Shown here one piece after another: positions 53,390 to 60,153 of a stretch of 64,000 bases of DNA. The position numbers were made by a program, and so were the translations under genes. The stretch spans positions 186,001 to 250,000 of the forward strand of contig NZ_FNRI01000002.1 in NCBI RefSeq assembly GCF_900107675.1, written 5' to 3'. The stretch's first letter is position 1. The number at the start of each line of letters is the position of its first letter. This DNA comes from Alistipes timonensis JC136 (lineage in GTDB: Bacteria > Bacteroidota > Bacteroidia > Bacteroidales > Rikenellaceae). Under the pieces are notes generated by a model. The model saw only the letters and a program-made list of their open reading frames with translations. It was not told the DNA's origin and searched no databases.

Positions 53390-53407
53390 ATCCGCCCTTC
53401 GGACCCA

Positions 53408-53452
53408 ATGCGGCGCACCCCTCTGGATTGGAGTGCGCCGCATCTGCTTTTT
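53408..53452 (+). terminator. Terminator after rubredoxin
   Basis: ATGCGGCGCAC and GTGCGCCGCAT, 11-bp perfect stem with a 14-nt loop, then CTGCTTTTT. Confidence 0.85.
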
Positions 53453-53539
53453 CCGGAGGTTCGCGCCGAGGACGGACCGGGGCGCATCGGGCGGTCCGGA
53501 AAGAGTGACGGCAGGCGACCGAAATAAAAACCGGAAGGG

Positions 53540-53570
53540 TTGGATTTTTCGAAAAAGTGCCTTATATTTG
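53540..53570 (+). promoter_or_regulatory. Promoter of the cysteine leader-cysK-cysE operon
   Basis: TATATTTG at 53563-53570 with TTGG at 53540-53543, a 19-bp spacer. The leader transcript would reach the leader-peptide ATG after about 20 nt. Confidence 0.7.
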
Positions 53571-53594
53571 TCCCGAACCGAAAAAGAGAATTCC

Positions 53595-53705
53595 ATGTCG
53601 GCAGTCATCAACAATACGATGTGTTGTGCCGCAGCGACTTGTTGTCGTTGCTGTTTCGTCGTAGCTGCCGCCGCACGGGGATTGTCGGGTGAAATAGACG
53701 GGTAA
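53595..53705 (+). CDS. Cys-rich leader peptide upstream of cysK
   Basis: 36 aa: MSAVINNTM, then CCAAATCCRCC, then FVVAAAARGLSGEIDG and TAA. Six Cys codons lie at positions 10, 11, 16, 17, 19 and 20; five are TGT and one TGC. The ORF begins about 24 nt after a good promoter box and is followed 26 nt later by a terminator hairpin and then cysK. This is the layout of an attenuation leader peptide: ribosomes would pause at Cys codons when charged tRNA-Cys is scarce. No secretion or domain features argue for a product with its own function. See the attenuator entry. Confidence 0.8.
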   Translation: MSAVINNTMCCAAATCCRCCFVVAAAARGLSGEIDG

Positions 53706-53760
53706 GGACCCGTTATCATTCCATAAATTATGCGGCAGACAACCATCTGCCGCTTTTTTT
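53627..53760 (+). promoter_or_regulatory. Putative cysteine attenuator (antiterminator/terminator)
   Basis: Terminator 5' arm GCGGCAGA (53732-53739), loop CAACCA, 3' arm TCTGCCGC (53746-53753), T7 to 53760. Two segments inside the leader ORF are exact 7-nt complements of the 5' arm region: TGCCGCA (53627-53633) and CTGCCGC (53665-53671, just after the last Cys codons). A ribosome stalled at the Cys codons leaves 53665-53671 free to pair and blocks the terminator; a ribosome running to the stop covers it. ACGGGT/ACCCGT (53698-53713) adds a small hairpin around the leader stop codon. Confidence 0.75.
53732..53760 (+). terminator. Intrinsic terminator between leader peptide and cysK
   Basis: Perfect 8-bp stem, 6-nt loop, seven T, ending 24 nt before the cysK ATG. 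A full-strength terminator inside an operon leader indicates conditional readthrough. Confidence 0.88.
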
Positions 53761-53784
53761 GTCGTCAATTTAAAATCAGATACC

Positions 53785-54744
53785 ATGAAAAAAATTGCAA
53801 ATTCAGCACTGGACCTCGTCGGCAACACACCGATGGTCGAACTGTCGCGCCTGGGCCGGGAGGCCGGCGCCGTGGCCAGGGTCGTCGCCAAAGTCGAACT
53901 GTTCAACCCCGCCGGAAGCGTGAAGGACCGCATCGCCCTGGCGATGGTCGAGGAGGCCGAAGCCCGCGGTACAATCCGTCCCGGAGCCACGATCATCGAG
54001 CCCACGAGCGGCAATACGGGTGTCGGACTGGCGCTCGTCAGCGCACTGAAAGGCTATAAGCTGATCCTCACCATGCCCGAGACGATGAGCGTCGAGCGGC
54101 AGCGGCTCGTGGCGGCTTACGGCGCACAGGTGGTCCTCACCCCCGGGGCCGAAGGCATGAAGGGGGCCATCGCCCGGGCCGAGGCGCTGCTCGCGGAGAT
54201 TCCCGGATCGGTCATGCTCCAGCAGTTCGAGAACCCCGCCAACCCCGAACGCCACTACCGCACCACCGCCGAGGAGATCTGGCGCGACACCGACGGAACG
54301 GCGGACCTCTTCGTGGCCGGCGTCGGCACGGGCGGAACCGTCAGCGGCACGGGCCGCCGGCTCAAGGAGCTGAACCCCGGGATGGAGGTCGTGGCCGTGG
54401 AACCGGCCGCTTCGCCCGTGCTCTCGGGCGGCGCCCCCGGCCCCCACAGGATACAGGGCATCGGCGCGGGATTCGTCCCCCGGAATTACGACGCCGCGGT
54501 CGTGGACCGCGTCATCCCGGTCGGCGACGACGAGGCCATCGGGACGGCCCGGTTGCTCGCCGCACACGAAGGGCTGCTGGTCGGCATCTCCTCCGGAGCC
54601 GCCGCATACGCCGCCCTGCAGCTGGCCAAACGCGAGGAAAACCGCGGCAAAACGATCGTCGTGCTGCTGCCCGACACCGGCGAGCGTTATCTCTCTACCC
54701 TGCTGTACGCCTTCGACGAATACAAAACCGACATCCGCCTATGA
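53785..54744 (+). CDS. cysK: Cysteine synthase (O-acetylserine sulfhydrylase)
   Basis: 319 aa. N-terminal LVGNTPMVELSRL, the PLP Lys in NPAGSVKDRIA (Lys47), the substrate loop EPTSGNTGVGLA, the phosphate loop GVGTGGTVSGTGRRLKE and ISSGAAAYAAL. It makes cysteine from O-acetylserine and sulfide. It follows a Cys-rich leader and terminator, and overlaps cysE by 4 bp, so both enzymes of the pathway would respond together. Confidence 0.95.
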   Translation: MKKIANSALDLVGNTPMVELSRLGREAGAVARVVAKVELFNPAGSVKDRIALAMVEEAEARGTIRPGATIIEPTSGNTGVGLALVSALKGYKLILTMPETMSVERQRLVAAYGAQVVLTPGAEGMKGAIARAEALLAEIPGSVMLQQFENPANPERHYRTTAEEIWRDTDGTADLFVAGVGTGGTVSGTGRRLKELNPGMEVVAVEPAASPVLSGGAPGPHRIQGIGAGFVPRNYDAAVVDRVIPVGDDEAIGTARLLAAHEGLLVGISSGAAAYAALQLAKREENRGKTIVVLLPDTGERYLSTLLYAFDEYKTDIRL

Positions 54745-55610
54745 ACCGCACAGCTTCCGACACACAGCTCCGGCAGCTTGCCGAAGCCCTCGCGGCACCG
54801 GACATCCACATCCCCGCGGCCGTTCCGGCGGGCATCGACTCCGCAGCGCTGAAACGAGCCGTGCGGCTCTTCCGGTCGGCGGTCTTTGCCGGCTATTTCG
54901 ATGCGGAACCCATCGCCGCAAGCCTCGGCGAACTCTCCGACATCCTCGCCCGCCAGAGCGCCCGCGCCTGTGCCACATTCCACCGCGGGGTGCATCCGGA
55001 CGCTGAGCCGTTCGGCAGGGAGGTCGCCGCACAGCTGCTAAAGCAGCTGCCCGAACTGCGCCGCCGGCTCGGAACCGACGTGAAGGCCGTCTTCGACGGG
55101 GACCCCGCGGCCGTGAGCTACGAAGAGGTGATCCTCTGCTACCCGGCGCTCGTCGCCCTGACGCACTATCGTCTGGCCCACGCCCTGCTGCAACTCGGGG
55201 TCCCGATCCTGCCGCGCCTGATCTCCGAGGCGGCCCACTCGGCCACGGGAATCGACATACATCCCGGTGCGGAAATCGGGGAATATTTCAGCATCGACCA
55301 CGGCACAGGCGTCGTGATCGGCGAGACGTGCGTCATCGGCAACCACGTGCGGCTCTATCAGGGAGTGACGCTCGGCGCCAAGAGTTTCAAGTTCGACGCC
55401 GCAGGCAATATCCTCCAGGAGCCGCGCCACCCGATTCTCGAAGACAACGTGGTGGTCTACTCCAACTCCTCGATTCTGGGGCGCGTACGAATCGGCCACG
55501 ACACGGTCGTCGGCGGCAACGTCTGGCAGACGACCGACTTGCCGCCCTATTCGCGCGTAATTCAGGGCCGTGCGAGCGTATCGACATTCGAAAACGGAGG
55601 CGGAATATAA
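54741..55610 (+). CDS. cysE: Serine O-acetyltransferase
   Basis: 289 aa. The N-terminal helical domain (about 1-160) precedes a left-handed beta-helix with hexapeptide repeats: ATGIDIHPGAEIGEYFSIDHGTGVVIGET (cut: GIDIHPGAEIGEYFSIDHG), the catalytic His in DHGTGVVIG, then YQGVTLGAKSF and GHDTVVGGNVW. The long form resembles EpsC/SatA-type enzymes. It acetylates serine to O-acetylserine, the CysK substrate. The ATG overlaps the cysK stop (ATGA). Confidence 0.94.
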   Translation: MNRTASDTQLRQLAEALAAPDIHIPAAVPAGIDSAALKRAVRLFRSAVFAGYFDAEPIAASLGELSDILARQSARACATFHRGVHPDAEPFGREVAAQLLKQLPELRRRLGTDVKAVFDGDPAAVSYEEVILCYPALVALTHYRLAHALLQLGVPILPRLISEAAHSATGIDIHPGAEIGEYFSIDHGTGVVIGETCVIGNHVRLYQGVTLGAKSFKFDAAGNILQEPRHPILEDNVVVYSNSSILGRVRIGHDTVVGGNVWQTTDLPPYSRVIQGRASVSTFENGGGI

Positions 55611-55678
55611 TCCGCGTACGATTCGGAAGGCTTATATCCCCGAAATTCTGCACAAATGCGCCGAAGAGCGTACCGAAA

Positions 55679-55710
55679 GCGAGGCGCACCTTTTCAGGGA
55701 TGCGCCTCGC
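55679..55710. repeat. Inverted repeat after cysE
   Basis: GCGAGGCGCA and TGCGCCTCGC, 10-bp perfect stem, 12-nt loop, no T tail. It may protect or end the cysK-cysE mRNA. Confidence 0.5.
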
Positions 55711-55740
55711 GGCATTTCGGGAAGCTGTTTCAAAAAAATC

Positions 55741-55750
55741 GGGGGGGGGG
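55741..55750 (+). repeat. G10 tract upstream of the -33 region
   Basis: Ten G directly after an A7-TC stretch, ending 24 nt before the -7 box TATTTTTG at 55775-55782. Length changes here could alter promoter strength. Confidence 0.6.
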
Positions 55751-55774
55751 TATACAACCTCCGCCGATTTTTGT

Positions 55775-55782
55775 TATTTTTG
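55775..55782 (+). promoter_or_regulatory. -7 promoter box for the frameshifted secreted-protein gene
   Basis: TATTTTTG, 41 nt before the ATG at 55824. Confidence 0.55.
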
Positions 55783-55823
55783 TCTGTCGCGCACGGTGCG
55801 CGGCTAAGAATCAAATCAATACG

Positions 55824-56401
55824 ATGATGAAAAAAATCCTATTCCTGATGGCCGCAGCGGCCATGATGTGGGGGGGGGTAATGCAGTAACGGCACAGACC
55901 CTCGAACCCGAATTCGAGGGAGAGGTCGTCGGCGTATTCCCCGACGGCTCGTCCAAGAAGCTCGAAAAACACAATGTGCGGATGCGAACGGGCGCCGGCG
56001 TCTACATCGCCGGATTCGCAGCCAGCAAATCCAAAACAAAAGTACTCGTGGAAGGTGGTTCGGCCAGCGTGCGGTTCGACGGTTCGCAGCCGGTCGCACT
56101 CATCGTCCGCGCCAAGGACAACAAGGCCGATCCCATGTCCATCGTGCGCGTCTTCCGCATGAAGAGCACCAAAAAGAACCGTTCGGCGGTGATCTCGGCC
56201 GTCGGGTCGTTCTCGGTGAGCTCCAACACCATGGACTACCTGCGGTTTTCGGCCGAGAAATACGGCGAAAGCTCCTACCGCCTGACTTTCGACGAACGCC
56301 CCGCAGGCGAATACGGCATCATCGTTTCGAACCCCAACAACGTGGACGAAAAGATGGTGATTGTCTCGGCATTCGCCATCGACGGCGAAGCGAAAGAGTG
56401 A
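55824..56401 (+). CDS. Secreted protein with signal peptide out of frame at a G9 tract (phase-off or pseudogene)
   Basis: Reading from 55824 gives MMKKILFLMAAAAMMWGGVMQ and a stop; the mature part lies in the next frame from about 55868 (GGGNAVTAQTLEPEFEGEVV ...). The shift is at the G9 tract 55870-55878: a tenth G would give one protein of 192 aa with a signal peptide cleaved near VTAQ. The mature domain (about 165 aa) is beta-rich and contains RFDGSQPVALIVRAKDNKAD and PAGEYGIIVSNPNN. I do not recognise the family. It could be a phase-variable gene, a decayed gene or a sequencing error. Confidence 0.6.
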
Positions 56402-56433
56402 TCCTGGAGCCACTGCTCCGTATCCGACAATGA

Positions 56434-56463
56434 GGGTGTCTATTCTTAGACACCCTTTTTTTC
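56434..56463 (+). terminator. Terminator after the G-tract gene
   Basis: GGGTGTCTA, TTCT loop, TAGACACCC, then a run of T. Confidence 0.92.
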
Positions 56464-56485
56464 CAGCGACATTTCGCCCGGAATA

Positions 56486-56517
56486 TTTGACGGGAAAGGT
56501 TATTTTTTATACATTTG
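56486..56517 (+). promoter_or_regulatory. Promoter of the 56546 membrane-protein gene
   Basis: TTTG at 56486-56489 and TACATTTG at 56510-56517 with a 20-bp spacer, an exact match to the Bacteroidetes -33/-7 layout. Confidence 0.75.
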
Positions 56518-56545
56518 TTCTACTCACCCGTTTTAAAATCCGTTC

Positions 56546-57124
56546 ATGGAGCGTCTTCTGAATTTCACCCGCACGGCAAGCGTGCTGTTGCTGGGCCTGC
56601 TGCTACTGAAACTCATCCCGATCTTCGTCCCCCACACGGAGTTCATCCAACTGCTGTCGACCGCGGCCAAAATGATCGTACTGCTGGTTTTCTTCGGGAT
56701 ATTCATCAACGAGTCAGAGCACAACGCCGTCCTCCGGCCCTATGCCATCGCGGGGCTCGTCGGCATAATCCTGCAAATTGCAAGCTTGTCCCTCCAAGTC
56801 GTTCTCCAACACACGGGAGCCTATCAGCAAATGGCTTACGCCGGAATCATCAATATAGCCAGTTTCATTTTCACCTTCATCTTCTTCTGGCTGCTGGGCA
56901 GCGCAGTAACCACCGGGCCGCTGCGGGTTTGCGCACATCTGACGGCTGTACTCCCTATCCTGATAACGCTTATCCAAAGTTTCTTGCCATCCCTGATCCT
57001 CACACAGATGATCGGCCCGGAAGACCACATTACCTTCTTAACGATCAGCTATGCCCTGTTCGCAATGCTGGATATGGCCGTATACGCCTGGTTCTTCCAC
57101 ACATTCCACCGTCAATTCAAATAA
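56546..57124 (+). CDS. Multispanning membrane protein of unknown function
   Basis: 192 aa with about six hydrophobic helices, starting MERLLNFTRTASVLLLGLLL; the last is LTISYALFAMLDMAVYAWFF. It has no recognisable domain; base composition is slightly more AT-rich than the neighbours. A second small membrane protein gene follows 9 bp later, and the pair has its own promoter and terminator. Function unknown. Confidence 0.7.
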   Translation: MERLLNFTRTASVLLLGLLLLKLIPIFVPHTEFIQLLSTAAKMIVLLVFFGIFINESEHNAVLRPYAIAGLVGIILQIASLSLQVVLQHTGAYQQMAYAGIINIASFIFTFIFFWLLGSAVTTGPLRVCAHLTAVLPILITLIQSFLPSLILTQMIGPEDHITFLTISYALFAMLDMAVYAWFFHTFHRQFK

Positions 57125-57133
57125 CTCATAGTC

Positions 57134-57484
57134 ATGGAACAACAGACCAATCCCGAACAGGGACAAGCTCTCAAAAACCTGCTCGGGGCACAGGAAAAAC
57201 CTGTATCCGCCGTAAATCCGGAGAGCTCTCCCTATACGACCAATTCCACAGCCGAATCGGTCGTCGATGTGCTAGCTGTACTGATCCTGATCGGGGGAAT
57301 CATCGGAGGGATTATCCTGATCGCCCAAGTAGTCGACACTTCCTACGGCGGAGCAATCCTCATCGGCTGGGGTGTCGCGCTGATCGTCACCGCCATTATC
57401 CAGTGGGCATTCCTCAAAGTATTGTGCAACATTTCGCGCAACCTCTTTAACATCAACCACGCCCTTCGCTCGAAAAACAAATAG
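57134..57484 (+). CDS. Small membrane protein of unknown function
   Basis: 116 aa. A polar, Gln/Pro/Ser-rich N-terminus of about 45 residues precedes two hydrophobic helices (VVDVLAVLILIGGIIGGIIL and GAILIGWGVALIVTAIIQWA) and a basic tail. Not recognised. It is co-transcribed with the preceding membrane protein gene. Confidence 0.65.
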   Translation: MEQQTNPEQGQALKNLLGAQEKPVSAVNPESSPYTTNSTAESVVDVLAVLILIGGIIGGIILIAQVVDTSYGGAILIGWGVALIVTAIIQWAFLKVLCNISRNLFNINHALRSKNK

Positions 57485-57504
57485 AAAGAGTATGTTCCGG
57501 TCAA

Positions 57505-57533
57505 AACGGTGCAGGTACACCTGCACCGTTTTT
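57505..57533 (+). terminator. Terminator after the two membrane-protein genes
   Basis: AACGGTGCAGG, TACA loop, CCTGCACCGTT, then TTT. Confidence 0.88.
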
Positions 57534-57567
57534 GATTACCGCGGAGCAGATGTCGTGCATCGTGAAG

Positions 57568-57612
57568 AATCCCCGGATGGGTAGTCCTCAGCGGACGTCC
57601 CATTCGGGGATT
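57568..57612. repeat. Long two-tier hairpin in the convergent gap
   Basis: Outer stem of 14 bp with one wobble (AATCCCCGGATGGG with CCCATTCGGGGATT) encloses an inner 4-bp stem GTCC/GGAC with loop TCAGC. A smaller palindrome TGCGGC/GCCGCA lies shortly downstream. It sits between convergent genes and lacks a T tail. Confidence 0.6.
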
Positions 57613-57650
57613 CGAGGGATGTGCGGCAGGTGCGCCGCAATCATCGAAAA

Positions 57651-59669
57651 CTAATTGACGTTCGGCAGGAACGAATAATTCTTCGAATAGCCGAGCATCT
57701 GCTCCACGTAATTGGCCGGGTAGGAGATCTTCACGTCGACAACCTTGCCGTCCTTCTCCACCAGTTCGAACTCGGGGTTCACGAAACCGCCGTAAGGCTC
57801 GATGTTGAGCGCATAGTAGCGGTCGCGGACCTCCTTGTGCAGCACGGGATCGACCACGACGGCGTACTGCTCGACCAGCTTGCGGCCGGCCTCGTAATCA
57901 CCCTCGGATTTGATGCGCTGCACCTCGCGGAGCATCTCGCCGAAGAGCTGGCGCAGTTTCTCGAAATCGTTGACCACGGCATAGGTCTTGCCGTTCTCGC
58001 GGACCATTTCGATCACGTTGTCGGCCTTGCCGCGTTCGTAGCACCACTCGGCGATCAGTTTGCGGTTGCGCATGTGCGACTCCTCGACGTTCTTGCCCAA
58101 CTCGACGCGCGCCAACTGGGTCATCATGCCGTTCAGAATGTATTTCGCATAGCCGGCCTTGGCCACGTCGAACGACGGCACCAATCCCAGCTCGACCAGC
58201 TTGGGGTCGCCCAGGTAGTAGAGGCCGAAGAGGTCGGCGCGGGTCTCTTCGAGCGTCGAGCTGTAACTCTTCAGCTCACCGCCTTTCACACCCGGCGCCA
58301 GCTGGCCCGAGCCGTGGCCCAGACATTCGTGGAGGTCGGTGTGGAGATCGTCAGCCAGCTTGCCGTATTTGTCCATCCGCTCGCGGTCCTCGGCGCGGAG
58401 CACGAACTCCTCGTTGAAACCGTTGCCGTGGGCGGCCATATCATAGGCATAGGTGATGTTGTCGATGGTGACCGACTTCGAACCGTACTCCTTGCGAATC
58501 CAGTCGGCATTGGGAAGGTTGATGCCGATGGGCGTCGAGGGATAACAGTCGCCGCCCAGCATCGCCACGGTGATGACCTTGGCCGAAACGCCCTTCACGA
58601 CCGGCTTGCGGTAGGCTTCGTCCACGGGAGAATGGTCCTCGAACCACTGGGCGTTGTCGGAAATGACCTCCGTGCGGTGGCAGGCCTCCTTGTCCATGAA
58701 GTTGACGTTGCCTTCCCACGCCGCCTTGCGCCCCAGCGGATCGCCGTAGTCCTCGATGAAGCCGTTGATGAAGTCGACGTTCGACACGGTGTCCTTCACC
58801 CAGCCGATGTTGTAACGGTCGAACTCTTTCAGGTCGCCCGTCTTATAATAGCTGACGAGCGCCGCGATGTTGCTCTTCTGCGGCTCCTTGGCCACGGACT
58901 GCGCCTTCTCGAGCCAATAGACGATCTTCTCGATGGCCGGCGAATACATGCCGCCCACCTTCCAGACCCGCTCGTAAATGCGGTCCGTCTTCTCCTCCTT
59001 CACCAACTGCGAATTGAGTCCGTAGGAGACCGGCTCGGGATTGCCCGCATCGGCATCGGCCATGTCAGCGTAGAACTTCTCGGCCTCGGCCTGGCGCACG
59101 TTGCGGTAATAGTTGCCCGACGAGGTCCACAGCAGGTCGTCGCCGGCCTTCTGGTTCAGCCGCGTCTTGTACATTTCGGGATTGAAGATCGCGACGCAGA
59201 CCGTCCCGATCATGTTGTTCAGCTCACCGAAACGCTCCACGGGAATCGACTCGCAAACGTCGAGGAAATACTGCTCGGTGAATTCGGGCACGAACTTGTC
59301 GTTCGAATAGTGGTGGTGGATGCCGTTGGCGAACCACACCTTTTTCAGGTACTTCTCCAGCGCCTTCCATTCGGGCGTCGTGCGGTCGCCGGCATAATTC
59401 TCATAGATTGTTTCCAGCGTGCGGCGCACGGGAAGGTTGACGGCGCAGTTCTGGTCGAAGAAGATGTCGCGGCCGCACTTGGCAGCCTCGGCCAGGTAAT
59501 AGACGAGCTCCTTCTCCTCGAGCGGCAGCTCGTCGAAGCCGGGGACTTCGTAACGGATGACCTTAATGTCGTCGAAGCGGTCGACGATCCACGGCGCCTC
59601 GCCCTTCGGCGACTGGCTGCACGCAGCAAGCGCAATAGCGGTAAAAGACATAGATACGATTTTTTTCAT
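57651..59669 (-). CDS. Dipeptidyl peptidase III-like (M49) zinc metallopeptidase lipoprotein
   Basis: 672 aa. Lipobox TAIALAAC, Cys17. The M49 zinc motif HECLGHGSGQL (HExxxGH near residue 447) and the downstream EETRADLFGLYYLG (near 477) identify the family. It removes dipeptides from peptide N-termini, probably in the periplasm or at the surface since it carries a lipid anchor. This complements the metalloprotease/SusCD locus at 39-47 kb. It is sometimes mis-annotated as dihydrofolate reductase in this phylum. Confidence 0.93.
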   Translation of the reverse strand: MKKIVSMSFTAIALAACSQSPKGEAPWIVDRFDDIKVIRYEVPGFDELPLEEKELVYYLAEAAKCGRDIFFDQNCAVNLPVRRTLETIYENYAGDRTTPEWKALEKYLKKVWFANGIHHHYSNDKFVPEFTEQYFLDVCESIPVERFGELNNMIGTVCVAIFNPEMYKTRLNQKAGDDLLWTSSGNYYRNVRQAEAEKFYADMADADAGNPEPVSYGLNSQLVKEEKTDRIYERVWKVGGMYSPAIEKIVYWLEKAQSVAKEPQKSNIAALVSYYKTGDLKEFDRYNIGWVKDTVSNVDFINGFIEDYGDPLGRKAAWEGNVNFMDKEACHRTEVISDNAQWFEDHSPVDEAYRKPVVKGVSAKVITVAMLGGDCYPSTPIGINLPNADWIRKEYGSKSVTIDNITYAYDMAAHGNGFNEEFVLRAEDRERMDKYGKLADDLHTDLHECLGHGSGQLAPGVKGGELKSYSSTLEETRADLFGLYYLGDPKLVELGLVPSFDVAKAGYAKYILNGMMTQLARVELGKNVEESHMRNRKLIAEWCYERGKADNVIEMVRENGKTYAVVNDFEKLRQLFGEMLREVQRIKSEGDYEAGRKLVEQYAVVVDPVLHKEVRDRYYALNIEPYGGFVNPEFELVEKDGKVVDVKISYPANYVEQMLGYSKNYSFLPNVN

Positions 59670-59689
59670 GTCGTTCGGGTTTTATAGAA

Positions 59690-59720
59690 CAAAGATAGTG
59701 CAAGCCGAGTGCAATGCCAA
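59690..59720 (-). promoter_or_regulatory. Promoter of the DPP III-like gene inside the first 86-bp repeat
   Basis: Minus strand TTTG, 20-nt spacer, TATCTTTG (59690-59697): an ideal -33/-7 pair, 20 nt before the ATG. The -33 part lies inside the repeat unit. Confidence 0.75.
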
Positions 59721-59920
59721 ATTTATTTGGACATTGCCGAGGCGCAGCCTATCTAAACCGGGATGGTCTTCCCCGGTAAAGTAGTGCAAGCCGAGTGCAA
59801 TGCCAAATTTATTTGAACTTTGCCGAGGCGCAGCCTATCTAAACCGGGATGGTCTTCCCCGGTAAAGTAGTGCAAGCCGAGTGCAATGCCAAATTTATTT
59901 GAACTTTGCCGAGGCGCAGC
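59696..59920. repeat. 86-bp tandem repeat, about 2.6 copies
   Basis: The unit beginning TAGTGCAAGCCGAGTGCAAT recurs at 59696, 59782 and 59868 with an 86-bp period and few differences. Each full unit contains the -33 region and spacer of the leftward promoter, a GCCGAGGCGCAGCCTATCT segment and a small ACCGGG/CCCGGT hairpin. The intact TATCTTTG box exists only in the gene-proximal copy; copies 2 and 3 read TACTTTAC. The remaining part of the gap (59921-60153) holds two small hairpins (59921-59935; 60001-60015) and the next promoter. Confidence 0.85.
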
Positions 59921-60066
59921 GGGCTTAAAAAGCCCGGTTTACGGACGACGGAAAGAAGTGTATTCCGGAGCTGAATCCGCGCTGCGACCAATTCCAAATA
60001 CCGTCTCTCAGGCGGTCCGTTGCACCTGTTGCAACTATTGTTCTATCCAAAACCGCCGCAATCTTC

Positions 60067-60074
60067 TATTTTTG
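60067..60074 (+). promoter_or_regulatory. -7 promoter box for the fimbrillin-like gene
   Basis: TATTTTTG about 80 nt before the ATG, leaving an A-rich leader. Confidence 0.5.
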
Positions 60075-60153
60075 CATCAACGGTTGTTATGCGAAAGTCA
60101 ATCCATTTACAAAAACACGAACCTAAAATCAAAAAAACCTAAAAACAGCAGCC

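Noticed and set aside
59696..59920. CRISPR-like array
   Set aside because: The 86-bp units are contiguous tandem repeats without unique spacers, and no cas genes are present.
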